A stretch of 64,000 bases of DNA from Burkholderiales bacterium (GTDB lineage Bacteria > Pseudomonadota > Gammaproteobacteria > Burkholderiales > Burkholderiaceae_E), in assembly GCA_026399835.1 (NCBI GenBank), contig JAPLQE010000069.1, positions 62,001-126,000 on the forward strand. The letters are read 5' to 3'. The position numbers and the translations under genes were made by a program. The notes under the pieces are model-generated. The model was given only the letters and a program-made list of their open reading frames with translations, did no database searches and was not told where the DNA came from. Below, one piece after another: positions 49,633 to 58,801 of this stretch (the stretch's first letter is position 1; every line of letters starts with the position of its first letter).

Positions 49633-50875
49633 ATGAAGCACGTGATCATCGGCAACGGACCGGCCGGCGTCGTCGCCGCCGAGACGATCCGCAAGCGCCG
49701 CCCGGACGACGAGATCGTGATGATCGGCGACGAGCCGCATCCTGATCGGCAACATCGACGAACGCGGCACGTACCTGCGCAAGGACCCCGCGCACTTCGA
49801 GTCGCTGCGCATCCGCACCGTCACCGGCCGCGTCTCGTCGATCGAGACCGACACGAAGAAGGTGCGGCTGGCCGAGGGCCCGTCGCTCGAGTACGACCGC
49901 GTGCTGATCGCCACCGGCTCCTCGCCGGTGAGCCCGCCGATCCCCGGTCTCGACTCGCCCTTCGTGCATCCGTGCTGGACGCTCGCCGATGCGCGCAACA
50001 TCCTCGCGCTCGCCAAGCCCGGCGCGCGCGTGCTGCAGATGGGCGCCGGCTTCATCGGCTGCATCATCCTCGAGGCGCTCGCGCAGCGCGGCGTGAAGCT
50101 CACCGTCGTCGAGATGGGCGACCGGATGGTGCCGCGGATGATGGGCCCGGGCGCCGGCAACCTGATCAAGGCGTGGTGCGAGAAGCAGGGCATCACCGTG
50201 CACACTTCGACCCGGGTCGAGGCGCTCCAGCCGGGCAATGCGATCCAGGCGCGCCTGTCGAACGGCAGCGTCGAGGCATTCGACCTGGTGATCCAGGCGA
50301 CCGGCGTGAAGCCGAACATCGGCTTCCTCGCGGGCAGCCCGGTCAAGGCGTTGCAGGGCGTGCTGACCGACGAGCGGATGCAGACCACCGTGCCCGGCAT
50401 CTATGCCGCCGGCGACTGCGCCGAGGCCTACGACCCGGTGACGAAGCAGACCATCGTCTCGGCAATCCAGCCGAACGCGGTCGACCAGGGCTACGTCGCG
50501 GGGGTCAACATGGCCGGGGGCGAGGCCGTCGCCAACGTGGTCACGCAGATCAACGTGCTGGACACGCTCGGGCTGGTGTCGACCTCGTTCGGCCAGTGGC
50601 AGGGCGTGCCCGGCGGCGAGCACGCCGAGCTCGACGACCCCGAGAACTTCCGCTACCTGCGGCTCGAGTTCGAGGGCGACGTGCTGGTCGGCGCCAACTC
50701 GCTCGGCATGACCGACCACGTCGGCGTGCTGCGGGGGCTGGTCGAGGGTGGCATCCCGCTGGGACCGTGGAAGGACCGGCTGCTCGAGGATCCGACGCGG
50801 CTCATGGAGGCCTACCTGGCGCGCGCCCAGGCGCAGGAGCAGTTCCAGGGACGTTCCCGAGGTACCGTTCGCTGA
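49633..50875 (+). pseudogene. aorC: FAD/NAD oxidoreductase of AOR operon, frameshifted
   Basis: Pyridine-nucleotide-disulfide oxidoreductase family. Frame 1 from ATG 49633 codes HVIIGNGPAGVVAAETIRKR (FAD dinucleotide fold) up to IGDEPH at 49740. The rest, from LIGNIDERGTYLRKDP at 49742 to the stop at 50875, is in the next frame. It includes the NAD loop LQMGAGFIGCIILEAL and PGIYAAGDCAEAYDP. The family normally has about eleven residues (a PPYSR...P type segment) between these two points. One base remains, which fits loss of about 32 nt. The gene should make the FAD subunit that links AOR to NAD. As written it gives a truncated product. Confidence 0.85.
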
Positions 50876-50942
50876 GCCGGCTCGCCCGCGGCCGGGCGCC
50901 GCGGGCCCTCAAACTCCTGCCTTCGTTGTACCGGAGCCGTCC

Positions 50943-51212
50943 GTGAAGATCGTCTTCAAGCTGTTCGCGATGCTGTCCGACCACCTGCCGCAGGAGGTCG
51001 ACGGCGCCCGCCGCGCGGGCAACATCATCGAACTGCCGCAGGTGGCCGAAGGCACGACCGTGCAGCAGCTGATCGAGCGCTTCAACCTGCCGCCCAAGCT
51101 CGTGCACCTGGTGCTGGTCGACGGTACCTACGTCGCGCCCGCCGACCGCGCGACGCGGGTCCTGAAGGATGGCGAAGCGCTCGCGATCTGGCCACCGATC
51201 GCTGGAGGCTGA
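50943..51212 (+). CDS. MoaD/ThiS-like sulfur carrier
   Basis: 89 aa from GTG 50943, which has GGAG seven bases upstream. Ubiquitin-like fold with a LKDGEALAIWPPIAGG end; the terminal Gly-Gly is the adenylation and thiocarboxylate site. MoaD-type proteins supply the dithiolene sulfur of molybdopterin. Dedicated MoaD copies occur in tungsten AOR operons such as that of Aromatoleum, so this one probably serves tungstopterin synthesis for AorB. Confidence 0.85.
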   Translation: MKIVFKLFAMLSDHLPQEVDGARRAGNIIELPQVAEGTTVQQLIERFNLPPKLVHLVLVDGTYVAPADRATRVLKDGEALAIWPPIAGG

Positions 51213-51318
51213 TCGGGGGTTTCGAGCCGCACTGCGGCGAGCCCGATCAGCGGGCGCCGCATGCTTGCGGCGCACTGGTTCGCTCCGAACGTGAATCCGG
51301 CGAGAGCCGGCTGACTTC

Positions 51319-51609
51319 ATGCCCTTCCACGGCTTCGACCGCATCATGGCCTGCACGCCGGCCGATCTGGGACGCTGGCTCACCGAGCTGACCGGCTCCG
51401 ATCACGGCATCGCCGCGACCGGCCGCGCCGAGCTGCCCATCGAGGGCGGCCTGCTGCGCATCGAGACCGAGCAGATGCCGCCGCGCCGCATCGCGCTGAT
51501 GCGCGCGCAGCAGCTCCGGGTGGTGTTCGTGCCGCCCGAGGGCCGCGAGGCCGAGGCGCGCGAGTGGGTCACGCGCTTCGACCGGCACACGCAGCGCGGC
51601 GGCGGCTGA
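51319..51609 (+). CDS. Hypothetical protein at the end of the aor operon
   Basis: 96 aa. I do not recognise it. A mixed alpha/beta appearance: PADLGRWLTELTGSDHGIA, then a beta-like stretch LPIEGGLLRIETEQMPPRRIAL and LRVVFVPPEG, ending RFDRHTQRGGG. No cysteine cluster or membrane helix. The C-terminal Gly run recalls carrier proteins, but the rest does not. It follows the MoaD-like gene by 106 bp on the same strand, so a role in AOR maturation is possible but unproven. Confidence 0.65.
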   Translation: MPFHGFDRIMACTPADLGRWLTELTGSDHGIAATGRAELPIEGGLLRIETEQMPPRRIALMRAQQLRVVFVPPEGREAEAREWVTRFDRHTQRGGG

Positions 51610-51660
51610 GCCGCGGCGGACGAACCGCCTGCCGCCGACGCCCGCCGCGCCGGCCCGTGT

Positions 51661-52668
51661 TCAGCCGATCCCTGCCACCGCGCACTCGCTGGCTTCGCCG
51701 CCTGCGCCCGTCGGCTTCTTCTGCCGCAGCGCGACGCCGTTCTTGACCGCGATCACCTCGGCGAGGATGGACACCGCGATCTCGGCCGGGGTGCGGCTGC
51801 CGATGTCCAGCCCGATCGGCCCGTGCAGCCGGGCGACCTCGGCGTCGCCCAGGTCGAAGAGCTTCAGGCGCTCCTTGCGCTGCGCGGTGTTGGCCCGCGA
51901 GCCGAGCGCGCCGACGTAGAAGCACGGCGACTTCAGCGCCTCGAGCAGCACCATGTCGTCGAGCTTGGGATCGTGGGTGACGGCGACCACCGCGCTGTGC
52001 GCATCGAGCTCGAGGCGCAGCACCGCGTCATCGGGCATCTCCTTGGTGAAGGTGGTGCCGGGCACGTCCCAGGTGAGGTGGTACTCCTCGCGCGGATCGC
52101 AGACGATGACTTCGAAGTCGAGGGCGAGGGCCATCTCGGCCAGCACCCGCGAGAGCTGGCCGGCGCCGATGACCAGCATCCGCCAGCGCGGGCCGAAGAC
52201 CTGCCGCATCGCGTCGCCCGTGAGTTCGAAGGCCTCGCCGCGGCGGCCGGATTCGAGCGTGACCGCCCCGCTCGCCAGGTCGACGCGCCGCGCGACGAGC
52301 TCGTGGCGGGCGGTGCGCTCGAGGAGCGCATCGATCCAGGAGACGTCGACCAGCGGCTCCTGCACGAGGCGCAGCGTGCCGCCGCAGGGCAGGCCGAAGC
52401 GGGCGGCTTCCTCCTTGGAGACGCCGTAGACGATGGTCGAGGGCCGGTCGACGCGCTCGCCGTGGCGCACCCGGTCGATCAGATCGTCCTCGACGCAGCC
52501 GCCGGAGACCGAGCCGACCACGAGGCCGTCGTCGCGCAGGCACAGCAGCGCGCCGGGCGGGCGGGGCGCCGAGCCCCAGGTCTCGGCCACCGTCACCAGC
52601 CAGGCGCGGCGACCCGCGCGCACCCAGTCGCGGGCCTGTTCGAGCACCTGCAGATCGAGACTGTCCAT
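51661..52668 (-). CDS. XdhC/CoxI-family Mo-cofactor maturation protein
   Basis: 335 aa from ATG 52668. An N-terminal XdhC_CoxI domain (TVAETWGSAPRPPGALL, SVSGGCVEDDLIDRV) precedes a C-terminal Rossmann-like XdhC_C domain (MLVIGAGQLSRVLAEMA, FYVGALGSR, GPIGLDIGSRTPAEIAVSILAE). XdhC proteins bind molybdenum cofactor, protect it, promote its sulfuration and insert it into molybdenum hydroxylases. It is the last gene of the coxSLM-like cluster, in line with servicing that enzyme. Confidence 0.92.
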   Translation of the reverse strand: MDSLDLQVLEQARDWVRAGRRAWLVTVAETWGSAPRPPGALLCLRDDGLVVGSVSGGCVEDDLIDRVRHGERVDRPSTIVYGVSKEEAARFGLPCGGTLRLVQEPLVDVSWIDALLERTARHELVARRVDLASGAVTLESGRRGEAFELTGDAMRQVFGPRWRMLVIGAGQLSRVLAEMALALDFEVIVCDPREEYHLTWDVPGTTFTKEMPDDAVLRLELDAHSAVVAVTHDPKLDDMVLLEALKSPCFYVGALGSRANTAQRKERLKLFDLGDAEVARLHGPIGLDIGSRTPAEIAVSILAEVIAVKNGVALRQKKPTGAGGEASECAVAGIG

Positions 52669-52755
52669 GCTTGACTCCTCACCTCGCGGCGCACCGTGGC
52701 GCGCCCGCATTGCTTCGCTCGGCGCGCCGACCGCTGCGGGCCGGCGCCCCGCGCC

Positions 52756-53985
52756 TCATTGTCGAATCGTAGTCGAGCCGGCGGCGGGCCTCCACCGGGG
52801 CCGTGCCTGGCCCGCCTCGGCGAGCGCGCGGCCCAGGTCCTGCAGCCGTTCCAGCGAATGCACCGGCACGTGCCGGTCGACGTGCGGCAGCAGCGCGCGC
52901 ACGCCGGCCGCGCGCGGCTCGAAGCCGTCCCAGCGCAGCAGCGGATTGAGCCAGACGATGCGCCGCGCGAAGCGCCCGAGGGTCGCTGCCGCCGCGCCGA
53001 GCGAGCCGTCGTCGGCGCGGTCCAGGCCGTCGGTCACCAGCAGCACCGCGGCGTTGCCGGTCAGCACGCGGCGTGCCCAGTGGCGGTTGAACTCGTCCAG
53101 GCTCGGGCCGATCCGGGTGCCGCCGCTCCAGTCCTCGACGGCGAGCGCGGCGGCGGCCATCGCCTCGTCGGGATCGCGCTGGCGCATCGCCCGCGTCACG
53201 TTGGTCAGCCGCGTGCCGAAGGTGAAGACCGAGACGCGCGGCCGCTCGCGCATCAGCGCGTGCGCGTAGTGCAGCATCACGCGGGCGTACCGGTCCATCG
53301 AGCCCGAGACGTCGCACAGCACCACCAGCGGTGCCGGACGCTGGCGCCGCTCGCGGCGCAGCAGGGTCGCGAGACCGGGGTCGCGTGCCATCCGGCGCAG
53401 CGTGGCGCCCAGATCCATCGGGCCGCGTCGCGAGGTGCGCCAGCGGCGCACCGGTACCGGATCGACCGGGGTCGGCAGTTCTCGCACCAGCCGGCAGGCC
53501 TCGCGGAACTCCTCGACCGTCATCGAGTCGAAGTCGCGCGCCTTCAGTCGCTCGCGCTCGGACCAGGTCATCAGCGCGTCGATCGTGTGCTCGTCGCCGC
53601 CGGTGTCCTTCGGAGGTTCCGGTGGCGGCGGGCGCCCGGCGAGCGCCTGCTGCAGCCTCGCCGGGCGCTTCGCATCGGCCGGCGGGCGGCCGCGTCCGGA
53701 GATCTTCGGCAGCAGGGCCGCCATCATCTGCTCGACGAGCTTCGGATCGCGCCAGAACGCGTCGAAGGCCGCGTCGAACAGCGCGAGGTCCTCGCGCCGG
53801 CCGATCAGCGTCGCCGCCAGCGCGGCGTGCACGTCCTCGCGTCGGGCGAACCCCACCGCGTCGAGCGCGCGCACCGCGGCGATCGCGCGGTCGGGGCCGA
53901 CCGGCAGGCCGCTGGCACGCAGCACCCGCGCGAAGACGACCACGTTTCGCGCGAGCGAGCCCGGAGCGGCGGCCACGGCGGCCAT
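52756..53985 (-). CDS. CoxE-like VWA-domain protein
   Basis: 409 aa from ATG 53985. The N-terminal half is helical with a basic, Pro-rich linker (RPPPPEPPKDTGGDEH). The C-terminal VWA domain has the metal-ion site DVSGSMDRYARV and the later LVTDGLDRAD. CoxE-type proteins work with a MoxR AAA+ ATPase (the gene 4 bp upstream) to mature the metal site of CoxL-type hydroxylases. Confidence 0.9.
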   Translation of the reverse strand: MAAVAAAPGSLARNVVVFARVLRASGLPVGPDRAIAAVRALDAVGFARREDVHAALAATLIGRREDLALFDAAFDAFWRDPKLVEQMMAALLPKISGRGRPPADAKRPARLQQALAGRPPPPEPPKDTGGDEHTIDALMTWSERERLKARDFDSMTVEEFREACRLVRELPTPVDPVPVRRWRTSRRGPMDLGATLRRMARDPGLATLLRRERRQRPAPLVVLCDVSGSMDRYARVMLHYAHALMRERPRVSVFTFGTRLTNVTRAMRQRDPDEAMAAAALAVEDWSGGTRIGPSLDEFNRHWARRVLTGNAAVLLVTDGLDRADDGSLGAAAATLGRFARRIVWLNPLLRWDGFEPRAAGVRALLPHVDRHVPVHSLERLQDLGRALAEAGQARPRWRPAAGSTTIRQ

Positions 53986-53989
53986 CGGT

Positions 53990-54895
53990 TCAGGCGCGGC
54001 CGGCCGCGGTGGCGAGTTCCTGCAGCAGCCGCTGGGCCTCGCCACCCTGCATCCGTGCGATGTCCTCGTGGTACTTGAGCAGCACGCCGATCGTGTCGGC
54101 GACCGCCGCCGGATCGAGGTCGATCCGGTCGAGCGCGACCAGTGCGTTGACCCAGTCGATGGCCTCGGCGATGCCCGGCGCCTTGAACAGGTCGAGCGAG
54201 CGCGAGCGCTGCACGAAGGCCACGGCCTGGCGGGTCAGCGAGGCGGGGGCGTCGGGCACCGCCCGCGCGACGATCGCGTACTCGCGGTCGAGGTCGGGGA
54301 ACTCGACCCAGTGGTACAGGCAGCGGCGCTTGAGCGCGTCGTGGATCTCGCGCGTGCGGTTGGAGGTCAGCACCACGCGCGGGCGGTGCCGCGCGCGGAC
54401 TGTGCCGAGCTCGGGGATCGTGATCTGCCAGTCCGACAGCACCTCCAGCAGGAAGGCTTCGAAGGGCTCGTCGGCGCGGTCGAGCTCGTCGATCAGCAGC
54501 ACCGCCGGGCGGTCGCACTCGAGTGCGGCGAGCAGCGGCCGCGCCAGCAGCATGTCGCGCCCGTACAGCGAGCGCTCCACCACATCCCGCTCCACCGCCC
54601 CCGCCGACTCGGCCAGCCGCACGTGCAGCAGCTGGCGCGACACGTTCCATTCGTACGCGGCCTGCGCCACATCCAGCCCCTCGTGGCACTGGAGCCGGAT
54701 CAGCGGCGCATCGGTGACCTCGGCCAGCACCTTCGCCAGCTCGGTCTTGCCGACGCCCGCCTCGCCCTCCAGGAACAGCGGGCGCTGCAGGCGCAGGCTG
54801 AGGAACACGGCCGTCGCGAGGCGCCGATCCGCGAGGTAGCCCCGCGTCGCGAGCAGCGCCTCGACGGCGTCGACGGAGTCGGGCACCCCGATCAT
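53990..54895 (-). CDS. CoxD-like MoxR AAA+ ATPase
   Basis: 301 aa from ATG 54895, overlapping the flavoprotein stop by ATGA. Walker A is [12 protein letters not shown], Walker B LLIDELDRADE, and sensor 1 VVLTSNRTREIHDALKRRC. MoxR/CoxD ATPases are chaperones for maturation of the CuSMo or related centres of molybdenum hydroxylases. Position between the hydroxylase genes and the VWA gene is typical. Confidence 0.93.
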   Translation of the reverse strand: MIGVPDSVDAVEALLATRGYLADRRLATAVFLSLRLQRPLFLEGEAGVGKTELAKVLAEVTDAPLIRLQCHEGLDVAQAAYEWNVSRQLLHVRLAESAGAVERDVVERSLYGRDMLLARPLLAALECDRPAVLLIDELDRADEPFEAFLLEVLSDWQITIPELGTVRARHRPRVVLTSNRTREIHDALKRRCLYHWVEFPDLDREYAIVARAVPDAPASLTRQAVAFVQRSRSLDLFKAPGIAEAIDWVNALVALDRIDLDPAAVADTIGVLLKYHEDIARMQGGEAQRLLQELATAAGRA

Positions 54896-55707
54896 GCAGG
54901 GGCGCCGGCCACCGGAGCGTTGGCCTGCTCGACCGCCCGCTTCGTCAGCGTGGCGACCAGCGCGGCCCGGTACGCCGCGCTGCCGTGCATGTCGCCGTTG
55001 ACGTCGGACGGGTCGAGCTCCAGACCGTCTAGCGCCGCGGGCCGGAAGCCGCCTGCCAGCGCGGCCTCGGCCTCGCGCCATCGGAACGCGGCCGACTTCA
55101 CGCCGGTGACGCCCACCCGGACCCCGCCCGCGCCCTGGCTCACGAACACGCCGACCATCGCGAAGCGCGAGGCCGGATGCTTGAACTTCAGGTAGGCCGC
55201 CCGCGCGGGCACCGCGAAATCGACCGCGACGACCAGCTCGCCCGGCTCGAGTGCCGTCTCGAACAGACCGGTGAAGAAGGCGTCGCCCGGGATCGAGCGG
55301 CGGTCGGTGACGACCGTCGCGCCCAGGCCGAGCATGCCGGCCGGATAGCAGGCGGCCGGATCGGCGTGCGCGATCGAGCCGCCGAGCGTGCCGGCGTTGC
55401 GGACCATCGGGTCGCCGATGCCTTCGGCGAGCGCGGCCAGGGCCGGGATCGCCCGTCGCACGTCGGCCGACGCGGCGACCGCGCTGTGCCGGGTCATCGC
55501 GCCGATGCGCAGGGTGCTGCCCTGCACGGAGATGCCGGCCAGGCCGGGGACGGTCCCGAGGTCGACGAGCGCGGCGGGCTGGGCCAGCCGCAGCTTCATC
55601 GCCTGCACGAGGCTCTGGCCTCCGGCGAGGAAGCGCGCATCGGCCGTGCCACCCGCGCGGGCGGCACCCGCGACGTCGGCGGGACGGTGGTAGTCGAAGC
55701 TGAACAT
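54892..55707 (-). CDS. Molybdenum hydroxylase FAD subunit (CoxM-like)
   Basis: 271 aa from ATG 55707. FAD-binding type 2 segment with ARFLAGGQSLVQAMKLRL, and TLGGSIAHADPAACYPA which contacts FAD; a CO-dehydrogenase flavoprotein C-terminal domain follows. It passes electrons from the [2Fe-2S] subunit to an acceptor. It lies 17 bp behind the large subunit and overlaps the MoxR gene. All cofactor segments look intact. Confidence 0.93.
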   Translation of the reverse strand: MFSFDYHRPADVAGAARAGGTADARFLAGGQSLVQAMKLRLAQPAALVDLGTVPGLAGISVQGSTLRIGAMTRHSAVAASADVRRAIPALAALAEGIGDPMVRNAGTLGGSIAHADPAACYPAGMLGLGATVVTDRRSIPGDAFFTGLFETALEPGELVVAVDFAVPARAAYLKFKHPASRFAMVGVFVSQGAGGVRVGVTGVKSAAFRWREAEAALAGGFRPAALDGLELDPSDVNGDMHGSAAYRAALVATLTKRAVEQANAPVAGAPA

Positions 55708-55724
55708 GTGCGTCTCCTCGTGGG

Positions 55725-58085
55725 TCAGGCACGGGCGCGCAGGGCGCGCCACACGCGTTCCGGGGTCGCCGGCATCGCCAGGTCGCGTACGCCGATCGCA
55801 TCGGTGATCGCGTTGATCAGCGCCGGCGGCGAGCCGATCGCCCCCGCCTCGCCGCAGCCCTTGACCCCGAGCGGATTGTGCGTGCACGGGGTCGAGCAGG
55901 TGTCGACGACGAAGTTGGGCAGGTCGGTGGCGCGCGGCATGGCGTAGTCGAGGTACGAGCCGGTCATCAGCTGGCCGGACTCGCTATCGTAGACCGCCTG
56001 CTCGAGGAGCGCCTGCCCGATGCCCTGGGCCAGGCCGCCGTGCACCTGACCCTCGACGATCATCGGGTTGACGATGTTGCCGAAGTCGTCGACCGCGGTG
56101 AAGCGGTCGACGACCACGGTGCCGGTGTCCGGGTCGACCTCGACCTCGCAGACGTACGAGCCGGCCGGGTAGGTGAAGTTGGTCGGATCGTAGAACGCGT
56201 TCTCGTTGAGCCCGGGTTCGAGCTTGTCGAGCGGGTAGTTGTGCGGCACGTAGGCGGTCAGCGCCACCTGCGCGAACGGTACCTTGCGGTCGGTGCCGGC
56301 CACGCGGAACTCGCCGTTCTCGAACTCGATGTCGGTGTCCGACGCCTCGAGCAGGTGGGCGGCGATCTTGCGCCCCTTGGCAATCACCTTGTCGACGGCC
56401 TTGACGATCGCCGTGCCCCCGACCGACAGCGAGCGCGACCCGTAGGTGCCCATGCCGAACGGGATCCGGCCGGTGTCCCCGTGCACGATCTCCACGTTCT
56501 CGACCGGGATGCCGAGCCGTCCGGCCACCACCTGCGCGAAGGTCGTCTCGTGGCCCTGGCCGTGGCTGTGCGAACCGGTGAAGACGGTGACGGTTCCGGT
56601 CGGATGCACCCGGACCTCGCCCGCCTCGAAGAGACCCGCACGTGCGCCGAGCGCGCCCGCGATGTTCGAAGGCGCGAGGCCGCAGGCCTCGATGTAGCAG
56701 GAGTAGCCCAGACCCCGCAGCCTGCCACGCTTCGCCGATTCGGCCTTGCGTGCCGGGAAGCCCGCGACGTCGGCGAGCGCCTGCGCCTTGGCGAGCGTCG
56801 CCTCGTAGTCGCCGGTGTCGTAGGTCAGGCCGACCGGGGTGGGGTAGGGGAACTCGCGGATGAAGTTGCGGCGCCGCAGCGCCGCCGGATCGACCTTCAG
56901 GTCGCGCGCGCACTGCTCGACCAGGCGCTCGACCACGTAGGTGGCCTCCGGGCGCCCGGCGCCCCGGTAAGCGTCGACCGGCGCGGTGTTGGTGAACACC
57001 CCGGTGACTTCGCAGAAGATCGCCGGCGTGCGGTACTGGCCGGCCAGCAGCGTGGCGTACAGGATGGTCGGGACCGAGGACGCGAAGGTCGACAGGTAGG
57101 CGCCCAGGTTGGCGATCGTCTTCACGCGCATCGCCGTGAAGGTGCCCGCGGCATCGGTCGCGAGCTCGGCGACGGTCACGTGGTCGCGGCCGTGGGCATC
57201 GGTCAGGAACGACTCGCTGCGATCAGCGGTCCACTTGATCGGTCGGCCGACGCGCTTGGACGCCCAGACGAGCGCCGTCTCCTCGGCGTACAGGAAGATC
57301 TTCGAGCCGAAGCCGCCGCCGACGTCGGGTGCGATCACGCGCAGGCGCGACTCGGGCAGCCCCAGCACGAAGGCCGCCATCAGCAGCCGCTCGACGTGCG
57401 GGTTCTGGTTGGCGACGTACAGCGTGTAGCTGTCGTCGTGACGGGTCCATTGCGCGTTCGCCGCGCGCGGCTCCATCGCGTTGGGGATCAGCCGGTTGTT
57501 GGCGAACTCGAGCCGCGTGACATGCGCGGCCTTGGCGAAGGCGGCGTCGGTCGCGGCCTCGTCGCCGTGGCCCCAGACGTAGCAGACGTTGTCGGGCGAG
57601 ACCGCCTCGTGCAGCACGGCGGGCGAGCCGACGGCCCGGCCCGGGTCGACGACCGCCGGCAGCGTGTCGTACTCGACCTCGATCGCCTCGGCCGCCTCGC
57701 GGGCCTGCATCGCGGTCTCGGCCACCACCATCGCCACCTGGTCGCCGACGTGCAGCACCTTGTCGGCGCAGATGATCGGGTGCGGCGGCTCCTTCATGGG
57801 CGAGCCGTCGCGGCTGTGGATCAGCCAGCCGCAGGGCAGGCCGCCGATCTTCGAGTCCGCGATGTCGCGGCCGGTGAAGATCGCCACCACCCCGGGCATC
57901 GCGCGTGCGGCCGCGGTGTCGATCGACACGATGCGGGCGTGTGCGTGCGGCGAGCGCAGGAAGGCCGCGTAGGTCTGGCCGGGCAGCACGATGTCGTCGG
58001 TGTACTGGCCGCGGCCCGTGAGGAAACGCTCGTCCTCGCGGCGGCGCAGCGGCTTGCCGATCGGCGAGTTGGACAGGTCGGTCAT
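55725..58085 (-). CDS. Form II CoxL-like molybdenum hydroxylase large subunit
   Basis: 786 aa. Binds the molybdopterin cytosine dinucleotide cofactor and the substrate. Active-site loop near residue 372 reads AYRGAGR, the form II motif; true CO dehydrogenases carry AYXCSFR with the copper-binding Cys. The catalytic glutamate is in [14 protein letters not shown] near 744. Other cofactor loops, GGGFGSK and the [10 protein letters not shown] segment, are present. It is therefore not a proven CO oxidiser. Its substrate, perhaps an aromatic, heterocycle or aldehyde, is unknown. Confidence 0.93.
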   Translation of the reverse strand: MTDLSNSPIGKPLRRREDERFLTGRGQYTDDIVLPGQTYAAFLRSPHAHARIVSIDTAAARAMPGVVAIFTGRDIADSKIGGLPCGWLIHSRDGSPMKEPPHPIICADKVLHVGDQVAMVVAETAMQAREAAEAIEVEYDTLPAVVDPGRAVGSPAVLHEAVSPDNVCYVWGHGDEAATDAAFAKAAHVTRLEFANNRLIPNAMEPRAANAQWTRHDDSYTLYVANQNPHVERLLMAAFVLGLPESRLRVIAPDVGGGFGSKIFLYAEETALVWASKRVGRPIKWTADRSESFLTDAHGRDHVTVAELATDAAGTFTAMRVKTIANLGAYLSTFASSVPTILYATLLAGQYRTPAIFCEVTGVFTNTAPVDAYRGAGRPEATYVVERLVEQCARDLKVDPAALRRRNFIREFPYPTPVGLTYDTGDYEATLAKAQALADVAGFPARKAESAKRGRLRGLGYSCYIEACGLAPSNIAGALGARAGLFEAGEVRVHPTGTVTVFTGSHSHGQGHETTFAQVVAGRLGIPVENVEIVHGDTGRIPFGMGTYGSRSLSVGGTAIVKAVDKVIAKGRKIAAHLLEASDTDIEFENGEFRVAGTDRKVPFAQVALTAYVPHNYPLDKLEPGLNENAFYDPTNFTYPAGSYVCEVEVDPDTGTVVVDRFTAVDDFGNIVNPMIVEGQVHGGLAQGIGQALLEQAVYDSESGQLMTGSYLDYAMPRATDLPNFVVDTCSTPCTHNPLGVKGCGEAGAIGSPPALINAITDAIGVRDLAMPATPERVWRALRARA

Positions 58086-58095
58086 CGGAGACTCC

Positions 58096-58560
58096 TCAGG
58101 AGCGCGCTGCGGCGTTCTGCACCGCGCGCACGATGTTGTGATAACCGGTGCAGCGGCAGATGTTGCCCTCGAGGGCCTCGCGGATGCGCGCCTCGTCGGG
58201 CTTCGGGCAGTCGGCCAGCAGCTGGACCGAGGCCATCACCATGCCCGGCGTGCAGAAGCCGCACTGCAGGCCATGGCACTCCTTGAACGCCTCCTGGACC
58301 GGATGCATCCCGGACTCGGGCGTGAGCCCCTCGATCGTCTGGACCGTGCCGCCCTGCGCCTGCAGGGCGAGCATCGAGCAGGCCTTCACCGCGCGCCCGT
58401 CCAGCAGCACCGTGCAGGCGCCGCACTGGGCGGTGTCGCAGCCCACGTGGGTGCCGGTCAGCTGGAGGTGTTCCCGGATCAGCTGGACCAGCAGCGTTCG
58501 CGGGTCGACGCTCAGCGACACGGCGCGGCCGTTCACCGTCAACGTCAGGTCAACCTTCAT
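58096..58560 (-). CDS. Molybdenum hydroxylase [2Fe-2S] subunit (CoxS-like)
   Basis: 154 aa. The plant-type [2Fe-2S] domain has [15 protein letters not shown] and a following Cys (KACSM). The helical second-cluster domain has CGFCTPGM and [12 protein letters not shown]. Electrons pass from the Mo centre through both clusters to FAD. First gene of the S-L-M order; the large-subunit gene follows after 10 bp. Divergent from dcd. Confidence 0.95.
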   Translation of the reverse strand: MKVDLTLTVNGRAVSLSVDPRTLLVQLIREHLQLTGTHVGCDTAQCGACTVLLDGRAVKACSMLALQAQGGTVQTIEGLTPESGMHPVQEAFKECHGLQCGFCTPGMVMASVQLLADCPKPDEARIREALEGNICRCTGYHNIVRAVQNAAARS

Positions 58561-58801
58561 GGATGCGTCTCCTCGTCTCGTGTGCGCGGGCGCCGCCTCG
58601 GACGGGCGGAAGTCCCTATGCAGCGACCTTCATAGGCGCTGGCCCGGTGTGGGCGGCGGCAGGGTGAGCCATCGTCCCGGGAGCGTCAAGCGGGGGCCGG
58701 AGCGGTCGTCATGCGGTGCCGTGCCGTGCCCCTTCGCGCGCCCGGTTTGCGCCGGTCGCCGCGAATCCGGACAATCGCCGCTCCCCACCGCCGAGTTCCC
58801 C

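Noticed and set aside
47605-50400. A 931-codon minus-strand open frame opposite aorB and aorC
   Set aside because: Shadow frame with no recognisable family. Its continuity is explained by the third-position GC bias of the real genes.
49633-50875. Programmed ribosomal frameshifting as the explanation for the split flavoprotein gene
   Set aside because: There is no slippery heptamer at the joint, and about eleven conserved residues are missing. A deletion fits better.
55878-58286. An 802-codon plus-strand open frame opposite the CoxL-like gene
   Set aside because: Repetitive Arg/Val/Asp translation, no motifs. The opposite strand encodes a full molybdenum hydroxylase.
55725-58560. Calling the cluster a carbon monoxide dehydrogenase
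   Set aside because: The large-subunit loop AYRGAGR is form II and lacks the copper-binding Cys of proven CO dehydrogenases.
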